DNA from: Marchantia polymorpha subsp. ruderalis
Lineage: Eukaryota > Streptophyta > Marchantiopsida > Marchantiales > Marchantiaceae
DNA length: 64,000 nucleotides
Assembly (NCBI GenBank): GCA_037833965.1
Contig: AP031351.1
Location: 2,244,501-2,308,500, forward strand
Direction of reading: 5' to 3'
A program made the position numbers and the translations under genes. Positions 36,081-48,210 of the stretch are shown piece by piece; positions within the stretch are counted from its first letter, which is position 1, and each line of letters starts with the position of its first letter. The notes beneath the pieces were generated by a model, which saw only the letters and a list, made by a program, of their open reading frames with translations, was not told where the DNA came from and searched no databases.

Positions 36081-37141
36081 CATATATTAACTATACATAT
36101 AAACAATTATATGTATAGTTATATATATATATAATTATATATATACATATAAAAAATTAAATTCTCTTCATTTTCAATGAACATTTCAACAGGTGTGAAT
36201 TAGAATTTTGGTTCTGCTGTAAGATCAATTAATCTAAAATTTTATATTAATAAAACATGACAAAATGTTAGATTCAAAAAATGGTCAAATGCATGAGGAA
36301 ATAATGCAGAGTATGTCAAAACTATACTTTTTTAGAGATATATATTGTTCTTCTACTCCAAAAGATACTCACATATTTTAAAATCATTACTTTGTTATAC
36401 CTTGTAGTTCCAATCTAGTTAATTATACATGAATCTTCTAGCCTAATAGATCAAAGAAAATTTCTAAAATGATTACTTTGTTATATATTGTAAAACCAAG
36501 TTTCTCATAATATAAGTTGTAAAAGTCCTAACTTGAATTTATATTTTGATACATCTCAAACATGAAAAATTATTTCGCATAAACCGTAAAACAGCAATGT
36601 ATTATAGTTATTTCAAGCAGTAGCAGAATAGAATTTTTTTGTATCATATTTTTGTTCATAGTAAATTTATTAGTCTTCAAATTTTTGGAAAAAAATAATT
36701 TTAACGTCATTTACACTTTTATACAATAAAAATCATATTTTGGATATAATTTACAATTATATGCATGAAAAAAATCTTGCTGTAATCAATCCTAAGCAAG
36801 ATAAAAAATGAAGTATAAAATACCAAAGTCTTATTAGTTTACAAAGAAACATGACTTGTGCATATATGAATTTGAAAACTATGAAAGAAAAGTATCTCTA
36901 ATCAATTTGAGATAATACTCTGTAACATTTCAGATATCAAACCTGTGAAATAATATTTGATAGCGAAAACGTCAAACTTTTTCCTAATAAAATGTACATG
37001 TTTCAGAAAATATACATATCATAACTCCGAAGAGAATAAATCTTAAATAAACTATCAATCATGCTCAAAGAAAAATATGCAAAACTTTAATAGCAAAATC
37101 ATTGTATTTATAAATGTGATCAATATTTTGTCTGTAAATAT

Positions 37142-37367
37142 TGTTGAGGTGAGGAGTAACCTCAGCCCTAACTAAATTTAGCTATAGAGTATAGTTAAGA
37201 CGTGGATACTTAATCCCAGAGACTTATGACAATACAAGGTTTTTTCACTATTGGCAATATAGTCTCTTGTGGACGTAGCCCCTGCACCACGTTATATTAG
37301 TCTTCTAGTGTTTATCATCTTCTATACTACTAGCTGGCTGTTGCTATTTTATTGTCATGTGCTAACA
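37142..37367 (+). mobile_element. Solo LTR of a Ty1/copia-like retrotransposon (fossil), duplication copy B
   Basis: TGTTGAGG to GCTAACA, 226 bases, with AATAT on both sides as target duplication. It includes gtggacgtag and ccacgttatatt, typical of the R-U5 region of plant copia LTRs. It is orthologous to 13991-14651 and therefore older than the duplication. Confidence 0.75.
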
Positions 37368-40300
37368 AATATATCATAATATCATTTCAAAGATCACATT
37401 TAAATTTTGAAAAATTGATACACAATGAATTTTAACAAATGTTCATTCATATTCTTGGGATTAATGAAATTTAATTATCAAAAATATATACTATGATAAA
37501 CATGAATATTCATGATTACAACAATCATGAATAATCATGTTTTTACCTAATTCATGATTATTAATCAAGTAATCAATTTTATTAGCATTACATATATATT
37601 TTGCTCAAAATGAAATATGTCAAGTCATAATGAGCAATATATTTTAAAGATGTTGATCTTCATTTTCTATGTGCAATTTGTTTTAAGGATTATAATAAAA
37701 TCTGAGCCGATAAATTAATTTTGCTATGATGTTTAAAAATCTTTCAAATGAAAAGCTTTTATACACATGAAAAATGAATTTCATACTTTCTATTTCATCA
37801 AAATTTTTGTTTTAAATCTTAAATTAATTTATTCGCACACCTAACATGCACAAAAATTAATTTTAATGGTAAAAAAATATAAATTATATTTTTTACGTGT
37901 CAAATGTACATTAAATAAATGCAAATAATATTTGATTTATACAATAAAATTTATATATATATAATCAACAAAATTATCACAATTTATATTTAAATTATAA
38001 ATGAACTAATATAGAGTAGATAGTTATGGAAAAAAATGTCAATCATATGATTTTGATAATATATACATGTGAAATTAATATTATAATGACTTAACATCTT
38101 TACTTTCTAAAATTTTTAACTTACTAAATATTGCCACGTAATATTTCATATTACGTGGCAATAAATTTAACAAGCTAAATATGCTCATATAATTATAAAT
38201 ACCATAATTGAATTTCAATTATTTAGTTTATGCTTTTCACTGTATATTCTTATAACAACTATTACATAAAAAGTAAAAGAAATTAAGTTGACACTCTTCA
38301 TTGCCAATTTCAAAACTTGGACATATGATTGTAATCCTAATCTGCATCAATATATTAATAGTTTGTAGTTTTATTTGCTGAATAAAATCATCCCATTCTA
38401 TTTCTTTTCAACTCAGTGTCTTTGTTCAGATTAGAAATTTTTAATTCATTGAATTAAAAACAAAAAGTTTTAGTAAAAACGGTTATATGATATAATTTAA
38501 TAAACCTATCTATTTTGTGACAAATTGTCATCTATGATAGGTCTGATTTTGTGAACTTTAATGAAAAGAATACGTTGTGAAGATGTGCAAAAAAATGTGT
38601 CAAAATTAATTTAATAATAATTTGATATTAGTTAAAATGTTTCAAAACTATTTCGTGAAAATAAAATGTTATGAACTTTCAGTAATAAATGAACAAAGAA
38701 GAGATTATACTCTGATCGATACTATAAAATTTAACACCAACAATTATAGATGTGCATTTCAAGACTAAATTTGATTTTCCTGAATAAAAAAATTAGACAG
38801 AATGATTTTAGTTAATCATTTATTTGGCTGAATTTAATGGTAAAACTTGTAAAAATTACTTAAAATTTATCCATAATAATTTAACAAATTTTTTGTATGA
38901 TATCCTTATTTTCTAAATATTTTATTTTATGTGAGAAAATGAAATTAAAAAGTTATAAAATATGTTTACAAAAATAATAATTATAAATATATACATATTC
39001 ATATTTATAAACATGAATTTATTTTTAAGAAATTTCACAAGTATTTTATAAATTTTTAATTGTTATGACAATTGACATAGAAAATTCTTTTGTATATTGT
39101 GAAACATTAAAAAAATTAAAATTTCAAGGAATAAAATAAACGTAAAACTGTTAGCATTTTCTTTAATGATTATTTATAATTCAGATTCGATGATTATATT
39201 TTTGAATTGATTCAGTTCTTTTTAGCTAATAATATTCAAAAAGCGTCATGCATTTATTATGTATAATATACATAAATTTATGTATTTTCATCAAATCATA
39301 AATGTTATCAATAGATTTGTTGGATGATTCATATGATCACAATAAAAAATAATTGATGCAAAAAAACTAAAATTTGATATCATAAACCAAAATTGTATCT
39401 AATGAAAATTGTCAATATGTTGTTTATGTCGTGATATGATGTATGTGTTGAGTATAATTCCGGTTAAGAAATAACTTTAGATTAAAGCTATTTATAGCTA
39501 GGTGTGTCGCTGACTTTGGGTATAAATATACCCCCAAGGCTTCTACTCGGGTGTGCATACATTATTCATTTGTCAGTAAATCTTCTTGTGCGCTTCAGCC
39601 GTGGACGTAGATACCAAGGGTCAAATGTTTGTATTGTATGAAAAATGATATTTTAATCAAAATTATCAGATTTATTTAGAAAAAATTATGCATCACTATT
39701 ATGTTATTATATAATATACTCAATTAACATTTGTTAAAAGTGATTAGATATATTTCTGTAATAAATGCCGTTACAAAATCAATTATATATTTTTAATATA
39801 AATTTATGTATTTAGCATTTGAATTATTTTAACATCAAATTGTTGATAAACTTTTTTTTATCACTACTAAAGTTTCTTATATTACAATTTTTTATTTAAG
39901 GATAGAAAATCATACTTTTATTTAAATCCAATAATTACGATTGCAAATACAACTTAAATATATGATCAAATGACAAAGAAATTTAGTGAAATAAAATTTT
40001 CTAATTTAATAGGATTTTTTTGTCAATATGATACTTCATATAGATTTTTTACATTTTTATTTTATAAAGTTTTTTTTAATGTTATAAGATGCAAATTATT
40101 GAATATATTGTTATGTAAATGAAGTACTTGCTTAGCATACTCAAGTCATGAAGAACACAAATTACTTTAAGACTACTTTTGAATTAAAATATTCTAAATT
40201 CTAATCTTAAATTTTATGGTATTGATTTTAATGTGTGTGCTTATATAATTGTATTTTGATAATTTTTTTATTTTTTATATGTATTTTTGTTAATAAAATT

Positions 40301-40477
40301 TTCAAACCCAATCATTCATAATGATTTTCAAACACTCATTTAGAACTATGTCTTATAATGTAATTAAAAGGATTTTATAAAATTGAATAAAGTGTATGCA
40401 AAAAAAATTTCATCTTTTTTTACCGTGTGATTCATATTTTTATCTTATCTGAATCATGAATATTTGGTAATTCAAGT
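37368..40477. other. AT-rich non-coding half of duplication copy B, first part
   Basis: Collinear with about 14652-16760 but with roughly 0.8 kb more sequence between about 38.79 and 39.62 kb. No gene. Confidence 0.6.
39446..39622 (+). mobile_element. Probable copia-type LTR fragment (fossil) private to copy B
   Basis: Begins tgttgagtataattccgg, contains a TATA-like ggtataaatatac and ends near gccgtggacgtagatacc, which resembles the promoter/R region of copia LTRs. It lies in the extra sequence absent from copy A, so it arrived after the duplication or was lost from A. Its boundaries are uncertain and no target duplication was fixed. Confidence 0.45.
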
Positions 40478-42098
40478 CATATTTGTAGAAAGGCCATCCG
40501 AGAATCGTTCATGTCGGAAAGAATCGCGGGGCTTGGATGGACTGCTCTGCTCGAGAAGTGTAAAACTTTTAGTGAAACTTTGCTTTCACCTCGTGAAAGA
40601 AATTCGGATGCCAGCAGACAAAGCGTTCGTCAATTACTGGCTGTCGGAAGATTCTTTTCCACCATGAGGAACCGTCGAGGAACACCCCTGCAAGTTGCAC
40701 ATGGAAAGGAGGAATACTGAGTCCTCTTGACTCAGTGTAGTGTAGGGTTTCTCGACTTTACCGACTTCGGTGTGGCTAGAATCTGCCCCCTAAGCTCGCT
40801 CAGTCATCCTCCTCATGTTGCACTTTCAGAAAGATGTCCTTCCTCACAGTAGCATTGACGGATTTCGATCACACTTTCAGGATCCGACATTTCTTTTTGA
40901 TTCTCCTGAGTCGCTTCGAGGAATGGTCCGACTCTTATATCCCTTGCAAATAATATTTTATGTATTTTATGCAAATCGTAATTGTCTTTTCTTGTTTCGA
41001 GCTTTTGGCGCTCTTACAGTCAGCTCTGATATCCCCTGGGGTGGAGGCAAAGAGATCCCGCGTCCATCAGTCGCAACAGGAACACGAGTCTAGGTGCCTA
41101 GGTGCCTAGCCCGCAACAGGAACACGAGTCTCAATTCGTCGTTTTCTCAAGGGCTTTCCTTCAAGCAACGAATCAAAGTACGGACGACCAAACGAATCAA
41201 AGTACGGACGACCAAACGTGACACCCTCGAGAAACAGTCTCATGACTGATGTTGCCCAGTTTGCATACTCCTGTTCGCTTGAATCTCAAGGTCTGTCGTC
41301 TGTTTCCCAGTCCCTTCCTTCCGCAGTGACACATTCCCCGGATCTGTCCTAAGAGGCATTGGTTTGGATGAGGTTCCTCTGAGCATTCCTGTCCTACCCG
41401 GTGGAGCCAAGGACGTGTTGGGGCTCACAAGAGACGGATTCAAGACAGTTCGAATTCGGGTAGCACTTTCCTTCCATGGCGAAAATTGGTTGGCTATGAG
41501 TTCGAAAAAGATTGCGACGCTGAACTATTGACTCGTCGTCTTGTTCGTTCTCAAGACGCTTCTGCACAAATAGTTGCTAAGTTTATTTACTAGCTTTAGG
41601 TCTTTGGCAACAGAAGTACCGACTCCTGTACTGCTTTGTAGAGCATGGCGCAGGACAGAAGGAGGAGGAGGAGGAGGTGGGTGGTGGGTTTGTGTTGGTG
41701 GCCAGCAGGTCGATCTTTGAGACCAGGTGGGGAGGAGTGTAATGCCAGCTGAAACTCACGCAATGACAAACCCGACACCTCGCAAACCCTCCGCCAATTC
41801 GCGTTCGAAACTGCTCCCCTCCCCCATTTCAAAATATCGGCGTTGGGTACAAGCCACGACTCCGAGAGTTTCTTATTGGCTCAATCTCGTGCAGCAAGTA
41901 AATCCCCAGTCCACATTCGTTACAATCTCGACACCTCACCCCCCGACGTCCAGAAGAAGCCTCCAAAGCCAAGGAAAGACATAACACACGCACCTGCGCC
42001 TCCCTCCCTCCCTCCAACAGATCTTCATTGCAGATGACGAAAAACACGAATTCCAAAAGTGTAAACTACGACATGAACCGCAGCCAGAACTGCGGTTG
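40478..42098. other. 1.6-kb GC-richer insertion in copy B
   Basis: Interrupts the AT-rich duplicated sequence: copy A runs straight from the counterpart of 40477 to that of 42099 (near 16785). It has gene-like composition. A plus-strand frame around 41385-41530 (PVLPGGAKDVLGLTRDGF then KTVRIRVALSFHGENW) looks coding but has no recognised family. It also contains a 20-base direct repeat (gcaacaggaacacgagtct at 41072 and 41112), a 24-base tandem repeat (41167-41214), (gga)n and CT-rich tracts. Likely a patchwork of nuclear gene fragments. Confidence 0.6.
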
Positions 42099-43629
42099 TA
42101 AAAAATTAAAACAATAATGTACATGTAGTGATGTTATTACTTATTGTCTAAGAATTGAAATCAAATGAAAAAATTCAACATCTCTTGATAAAATTTTACG
42201 GATCTCGTGAAAAAAATTACTTCACATTGGATTTCAAGTATGCAATAGTTTGAAATCATTATGAAAACCCAAAAAAACTTTGCTTATTCATACAAAATAA
42301 CTTAGAATTAAGAATTGAGCTACAAAAAGCAACCATGTGAAAAGTTACAACTCAAAGTGAATGTATGAAAATTTTGACCAAGTTATGTAAGCACAATTTT
42401 GTATATAAGAATATAGACATGCTAAGCAATAAAATTGCATGGATAGCTAAAAGGACACCAACATAATAAATTCTAAGATATATAGATATAGATTTATATA
42501 TATATACTAAACTCAAAATATCATTAATAATCAAAGCAACATTACCAATTTAATATGTTTCTATATTATTGAGTAAGGTAGATTGTAGACAACATATTTA
42601 TACATTTTGATATGTTTAAAGTATATTAGTGCAGATATGATGAAGATTTAAAAAACTGTAAGGTTGTAGATATTAATATAATATGGCAAAGATATATTAA
42701 GATATAGCAATGTTGTAAGTAAAATAATCTTTGTTTTGATTTCAAAAGTAACCACAAATGAAATCTTTTTAATACATGAGTTATTTAGAATTTGCAGAAA
42801 CATAAATTTTTTCTAAACAAGCTCATTTGTTTTCATAAATTTTTAATAAAATTTAATCATTAAATTATATATATTTAATATTTTTGGGAATTTTAATTAT
42901 TTTATAATTTTAATAGAATAATTACTAATTTTATGAATCAAAATTTGAAGCTTTTTAAATCTCAAATTTTTATCTTAATCATTTAAATTTATAAATAATA
43001 AGTTAACATGTTTTGAATTTTTTCAATTATTTTTTAAAAAATAATTTATTTTTAATTGCAATTTTTGAAAATAATTTATTTTAAGTATTTTTCTTTATTT
43101 TTTATAAAATTTTCTTTGATTTAAAATATAATATTACTTATTTTAAATAGATCTTTCTATATCACATTTTTAATGTTTTTTAATCTTATGAGATTATGAA
43201 GTTTTTTAAATTTTATGCCTAGGTTTGCGTCATTTCGGCGATAGTTTGCGGAGCGCTTAAATAACCTAATTTAGTGCATTTTGGCACCTAAATTAACTAG
43301 TATGGGTAGCCAACGGCAAGTGGTTCAGATTTTGTAATAATGAGCATTTTTATTATCGTATGTGATTTTGGCATGATTTTTTTGAAGAATTTTAAGTTCT
43401 TAGTTGGTTCAAACTAATAAAACAGTTTGAAAATTCACTAAAGTTTAGACTCACCACAAGCATTTGGTGTCAAAGGCTGCACAAATTGGCTCTTATCACT
43501 AAGGGTATGAACAAGCTACACAAATATGTACCAAAAACAGGCTAGGTCGAGAAATTGCACATAATTTCAATATTAACTTAAGTTTTAAGTTACTTCCGAG
43601 TATAATTCATGTGTAAAGCTGAGAACATC
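42099..43629. other. AT-rich non-coding half of copy B, second part
   Basis: Collinear with about 16785-18230 of copy A, including the moderately conserved stretch with ttggctcttatcact and atgaacaagctacac (18090/43490). No gene. Confidence 0.6.
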
Positions 43630-43671
43630 AAATTCATTATGACTGGCAATTAGAATATAAACCACAGGATG

Positions 43672-44436
43672 CTAATGGACTATATCTTCATCTCCAATAG
43701 ATTGAAACAATTTAATAAAATGAAACAATTTGTTTTGTTTAGCTGGATCTAGATAATAACCTCTCTCCAGATATCTTAAATAACGCTCAAATCCTTTTTT
43801 TGTCTGACAGTGCCCTGGCCCTTTCAATTTAGCTATCTTATAAGGGTTGTGTAATGGATAAACGTATAAATAAGAAATCATTAGCTTTAGCTGAGTAATA
43901 CCTGAATACCACAAAATCCACCCATCCCGGCTTTTATCATAATAGATAGATCCACCCCTGGCTATATTTTTCAGTATCTTTTTCTCTTTTTGACCTATAC
44001 CCAAACTACGTTGGAAATTTATGTGGTTAATCTTAAAATGGCCATCTCCGAATCCTGAAACCCAAGCATTATCTACCGTTAGAGGTTTTGCTTCAATAAA
44101 TTCTATTATCATAGCAGAACAGACTCTTTGCTTTTGTTTTTGCTTGCTTATTGTTCTTATTCTTCCATTCACCAAATCGACTAATCTTTCTATAGCCAAT
44201 TTATTATGCAATTTCCAACGAAAGCTGCTGAAGTTATCTCCAATCCAATCTGATGGACCGAATAAAGATTCTTTTTTATAAGCCTGGGTGCCTTTTTGTT
44301 TGAAAAAGTATAGGGTTTGTACTTCTTTTGTATGCATTGTTATTTCACAGCTTATATATCCAGCCTTTTCAACCTCTGATCTTCTATATCCTTTTGTAAG
44401 ATGAAGACCAGCTTGTGTCGATCCATGGAATTGAAG
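43672..44436 (-). CDS. LAGLIDADG homing endonuclease frame, N-terminally truncated, about 254 codons
   Basis: Open minus-strand frame from just after a stop near 44448, without a convincing ATG start. The first half has SFRWKLHNKLAIERLVDLVN and GRIRT, the link region of two-domain LAGLIDADG proteins. The second domain begins VDNAWVSGFGDGHFKI, the degenerate LAGLIDADG helix with its acidic residue, followed by LGIGQKEKKILKNIA, GGSIYYDKSRDGWILWYSG, LYVYPLHNPYKIAKL and a C-terminal helix ending FIKLFQSIGDEDIVH. These enzymes are encoded in organelle group I introns and cut intron-less alleles. The first LAGLIDADG helix is missing upstream. In this nuclear setting it is almost certainly unexpressed; the still-open frame suggests a recent transfer. 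Confidence 0.8.
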   Translation of the reverse strand, partial: LQFHGSTQAGLHLTKGYRRSEVEKAGYISCEITMHTKEVQTLYFFKQKGTQAYKKESLFGPSDWIGDNFSSFRWKLHNKLAIERLVDLVNGRIRTISKQKQKQRVCSAMIIEFIEAKPLTVDNAWVSGFGDGHFKINHINFQRSLGIGQKEKKILKNIARGGSIYYDKSRDGWILWYSGITQLKLMISYLYVYPLHNPYKIAKLKGPGHCQTKKGFERYLRYLERGYYLDPAKQNKLFHFIKLFQSIGDEDIVH

Positions 44437-44439
44437 CAC

Positions 44440-45155
44440 TTTTTTATGTCAAATTCAAGGAACCACGACGCTCTTGTCCATTTCAGGCAAATTTGTTCTA
44501 ACCCCGAGTGACACCCTCTTCCGGGACGGAACCTGTGGGAGGTGTTCGCCTTACTTGCCTACTTGGGGGGGCTACACTGGGTTTACACCAAGGCTGAGTT
44601 GAGGGCATATTCATCGCCCAGTTCTTTCGCATGTGCAAACGGGTTCCCCGTCCCGAACTTATCCACTTTTGCCATAGGGCCCGCAGGGCGAGCCCCGGAT
44701 TTCTAAGCATTTGGTACTAAGAGGCCCCGGGTGACAAAATGAACTAAAAGCAATACTAAACTGATAGTTAGTCGCATAAACAAAGATGAATTGGTAGATG
44801 AAAATTACAAGTTTCCTATATGAATAGGAATCAATTAAATAATCGCAAATTGTTCTAGCGGACTGCAAGCCATATGATTAATTTTCTTTTTTTTGATCCT
44901 GGCGCAAGGCGAAACCATCAAGCCGCTTTGTGGCCTGATGGATTTCAAGCCCAAGTCTTGAAAGGAGAAGCCCGTAGGGCTTTACTCGAGTATAAAGAAA
45001 AATATAGACCCGAGTTCCAGACAACCTCATTTTGAATTCTAATCGATACCATTATGTTTTACCAAAAAATGAATTGACAGGATTTTCAACGAACTTTTTT
45101 AATAGTATTCTGAAAATCTATAGCATTTTGTATGAAAACATCCTGACGTTTGACC
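44440..45155. other. Organelle-like sequence, gene not recognised
   Basis: Contains GC-rich pieces (44490-44740) and a minus-strand frame (about 44868-44660: YLIDSYSYRKLVIFIYQFIF) of organelle-like composition, but no gene could be named. Confidence 0.35.
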
Positions 45156-45393
45156 TCTTTATGAAGCTTCTCGAAATTTAATTGATTTATTTATTCCTTT
45201 AATTAATTCAGAAAAAAAAGAAAAAAATTTTGGAATAGAAAAAACAAATGAATCAAATATGTCGTATTTTCCTTTTCAATCTGTATCATTGGATATTGAA
45301 AAAATGACTAAAGATGTTGCTTTTAAACATATATTTATTGATCAACTTGAATTACCCGCCAGAGCATATAATTGTCTTAAAAACTTCGGATAA
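45156..45393 (+). pseudogene. rpoA: Fragment of plastid rpoA (RNA polymerase alpha)
   Basis: In one frame: LYEASRNLIDLFIPLINSEK, then an AT-rich variable stretch, then KDVAFKHIFIDQLELPARAY followed by NCLK and a stop soon after. This is the end of the alpha N-terminal domain and the start of the C-terminal domain of the plastid-encoded polymerase alpha subunit. The rest of the gene is absent on both sides. There is no transit peptide or nuclear promoter, so it is an inserted plastid fragment. Confidence 0.88.
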
Positions 45394-45831
45394 TAAAACG
45401 CTAAGCAAAAAAAATATAGATTTTTGGCCTCTTCCCTCTGCCCTTATGATTTCCTCTGACCCGGGTCCAAAGTGAAAAGATAATAAAAAGAAAATAGATA
45501 TCGGCCATCCTGTCCCTTGTATGAGAACTTGTATAGAGAAGGATTTCCCGCTTAAATGCTTTCAGCAGTTCTTCCATACCAACTGCTGACTTGAATCTTG
45601 GGTGACGAAACACTAAAAAAGGCCACTCACCACGCGAAATTCAGGTGAATAACTGCAAGCAGTGCGCGCGTAAATATTGGCCAATCGCGCAGTTGCGACA
45701 TAAGCAACTCGCAGAGTTACAGAACACTTTAGTGATAGCATAGTGCATCATGGGCGCAAGCGCACCAACAGCCGGAGGTCAAGTCGCGGCCCCATGGCTT
45801 GGTTAACCGGGGGCTAAGCTCTTCGTTGCTT
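45394..45831. other. Organelle-like sequence, gene not recognised
   Basis: Lies between the rpoA fragment and the group II intron domain V. The last 150 bases may belong to domains I-IV of the intron. Nothing else can be named. Confidence 0.35.
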
Positions 45832-45895
45832 GAGCCGCATGCGGGGAAACTCGCACGTGCGGTTCTTAGGTCGGGGGAAGCTTGAAAGAGCCGTT
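45832..45895 (+). ncRNA. Group II intron domain V and VI (3' end of an organelle intron)
   Basis: Domain V at 45832-45866: gagccgcatgcggggaaact then cgcacgtgcggttct. It folds into the conserved 34-base hairpin with the GAAA-type tetraloop and the catalytic triad region near its base. The next bases (aggtcgggggaagcttgaaa) are consistent with domain VI and its bulged A. In organelles this is the active-site helix of the self-splicing intron; here it is a relic in an insert. Confidence 0.82.
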
Positions 45896-46996
45896 TTATT
45901 ACGTCTTGCGTCCACGCGGAGCGTACGCGTGTCACTTTTTGACGTTTTCTGGCGAGTCTATGTCTATGCATATCGTCTGAGTCGCATCTCTGCACGAAGC
46001 AAACAAACTAGTGGCTGTAGTCCAGGGTTTTTTAGAAATCTCAAGGCTGTGATGAGATTTTGGATTTTAGCGAACCTTTTTGACATCTTTGAATAATTCC
46101 TTTCCTCTTCCTGGCAAAACCCAAAAGCTTTTATCAACATATTCTTTTATTTCATTGTAGTGGCTTGACCAGTCGACAATGGCGTCAAATCAAGAATATA
46201 TTGTGTACCATTAAAGGTAAAACTTTATCTAAACCAAAAGAGAAAAAACAAAATATTATGCCAAACAATCAGGGCGATTGGATTGCACAGCTTGCTCCTC
46301 TTTTGAAGTTTCAAATATAGAAATATATAGATATATCTATAACAACGGGAGAGGCCCGGAGGGCGGATACTGTGAAGTTTATGGGGCCAAAGGGGACGAG
46401 ACCAGTGGGATAGGCCCGGAGGCCCGGGGGGGCACTTCCACTGGCAGCAAATCCCGAATGCTCGGAAAAACCACTGCATGTGGCCCTTGGCGGCAGTTTT
46501 GCTGGCATTCATGGCTGACTTGCTTTTTCTTGAAAGGCCCGAGAACTTTTAGCATAATAGTTAGAGCGAAAAATCTTCATGGCTAACGCTAAAACGGACA
46601 AATGGCCTTGTGATATGTACGCCAAACTTATGGAAAAAAAGATGTTGAGCTTTTTGCATAACATGGGCTCCGGGTCCGGGTCTTTGATGTTCTTCACCAA
46701 GAATTGTTTTCCCATAACCCTCAGTTCAGTAGGTGTAGGGAAATATACCCTAGGGCCCTTCGCCGTTTCCACCCGCAGCTCGTGGGTATATTTGTCTATG
46801 ACTTTACCCACGCCCTTGGCTTCCCTGCTGCTTGTTATCAAGCGCTTTCCTATTGCTAGGTCCCTTTCAGGTAGGCAGGTAATACGGGCCCTCTGACTTC
46901 CTAGGGATAAAAGCGACCCCTAGGACCTCACCGTTGTTTCCTACACGGCCTTGAGGGCGTTAAGGCTAATCCCTACCGAAACTGGGGAGTGAGTGA
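45896..46996. other. Organelle-like sequence with GC-rich blocks, genes not recognised
   Basis: Includes repeated aggcccggagg motifs near 46354 and 46413 and a minus-strand open frame at 46841-46509 (GVGKVIDKYTHELRVETAKG) of unknown identity. Probably mitochondrial spacer or intron. Confidence 0.35.
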
Positions 46997-47229
46997 CCTC
47001 CTCCCCAGGGCAAGCTCTTTGGATGGGAAAATGCTCTTTGTGGTTCCTGATACAAGCCCAAGTCGACTCCCCCGAATTAGGAGTACTCGCGTGAGTCCGG
47101 CAAAACGACGTGACCGCCGGCTCGCCTAGGCGAAGGCGGCAGCCCCTTGTAGTAAGAAGGCGACTTGGGCTTGTATCAGGAACCACAAAGAGCATTTTCC
47201 CATCCAAAGAGCTTGCCCTGGGGAGGAGG
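46997..47229. repeat. Perfect 69-bp inverted repeat, 95-base spacer
   Basis: 46997-47065 and 47161-47229 are exact reverse complements (arm begins cctcctccccagggcaagct and ends caagcccaagtcg). It lies inside the organelle island; such short perfect repeats are typical recombination substrates in plant mitochondria. Confidence 0.93.
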
Positions 47230-47349
47230 TTCCTTATTAATGAGGATTCATCATTATTTATCTACGATAATTCATCCAGATTTTCTATTAGAAATTATCC
47301 TAGATTTAACCCAGATTTGTCTAGGTTCGTGAAAAATATGTGATGATCA

Positions 47350-47375
47350 GGGGCTGAGGTAACGCGTTAAACACT

Positions 47376-47407
<32 letters not shown>
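47350..47407 (+). rRNA. rrn18: Fragment of mitochondrial small-subunit rRNA (rrn18), plus strand
   Basis: Contains aacgcgttaaacactccgcc and ggggagtacggtcgcaaggc then tgaaac, the universally conserved stretch around E. coli 16S position 880-910. It ends abruptly at 47407, before the invariant sequence that should follow. Confidence 0.85.
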
Positions 47408-47408
<1 letters not shown>

Positions 47409-47857
47409 GTGCGCCATTTCACGATATATTAGGCCCGCGGCCCCAGATCAAAATGATCGGGCAACAGGCGCCGTGCGAGTTGCAAATCACGCACGTGCCC
47501 GCAGGCTCGTAGTGCTCGACAAAAGGGAGAAGGTCTCTGCTATCGGGCGGGCCCCAGCTGATGACACGATAAGCTGAGATCTTATACCGACCATCATTCC
47601 ATGGGGGCCTTTTCGCCACTCAAGGCAGGATCGGAGAACCAGAATTGAAGTAAGCCTCCGGGCTTACCTATGCACCAAATGGAATGACCCGACACAGTCC
47701 GATATCCAGTGGGAGTCACTGACTCACAAGTGGAAGCTTGGCAACAGTCTGTGAGTGGGAAAGGTACGCCTAGAGACATCCTGGGCTTTTGGGAGATCAG
47801 TCAACGGAACAGGGTCCGAAGTCCGTCACGAAGAGAATTCATTCCTAAAGCAGACGG

Positions 47858-48210
47858 TCGAGTCTTGTCATAATCGCATACTCGACGAAAGAGCTTTACA
47901 AGCTGCATTGCCCTTCTTCACTCACGCCATATTGCTGGATCAGGCTTTCGCCCATTGTCCAAGATTCCCCACTGCAGCCTCCCGTGGGAGTCTGGGCCGT
48001 GTCTCAGTCCCAGTGCGGCGGATCGTCCTAACAGACCCGCTAAGCGTCGTTGGCTTGGTCAGCCTTTACCTAACCAACTACCTGATGCTTTGTAGGCTCA
48101 TCAAACAGCGCCTTTTAGCTTTCGTTTATTCGGGATTTGGCCCAAACTGTTTGGCAGATTCCCACATATTACTCGCCCGTTCGCCACTTTGTTTTCAACG
48201 ATTCTCACGG
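47858..48210 (-). rRNA. rrn18: Fragment of mitochondrial small-subunit rRNA (rrn18), minus strand
   Basis: Reverse complement contains ggcgaacgggcgagtaat, ggactgagacacggcccaga, ctcccacgggaggctgcagt, ggggaatcttggacaatggg and gtaaagctctttcgtcgagt. This is the 5' domain (roughly E. coli 100-440) of plant mitochondrial rather than plastid type (gcgtgagtgaagaagggcaatg). It is cut off just before the 530-loop region. It is in opposite orientation to the other rrn18 piece 450 bases away. Confidence 0.92.

Noticed and set aside
47858-48210. Plastid 16S rRNA or nuclear 18S rRNA
   Set aside because: Bacterial-type conserved motifs exclude nuclear 18S, and the gcgtgagtgaagaagggcaatg-type segment fits the mitochondrial gene better than plastid rrn16.
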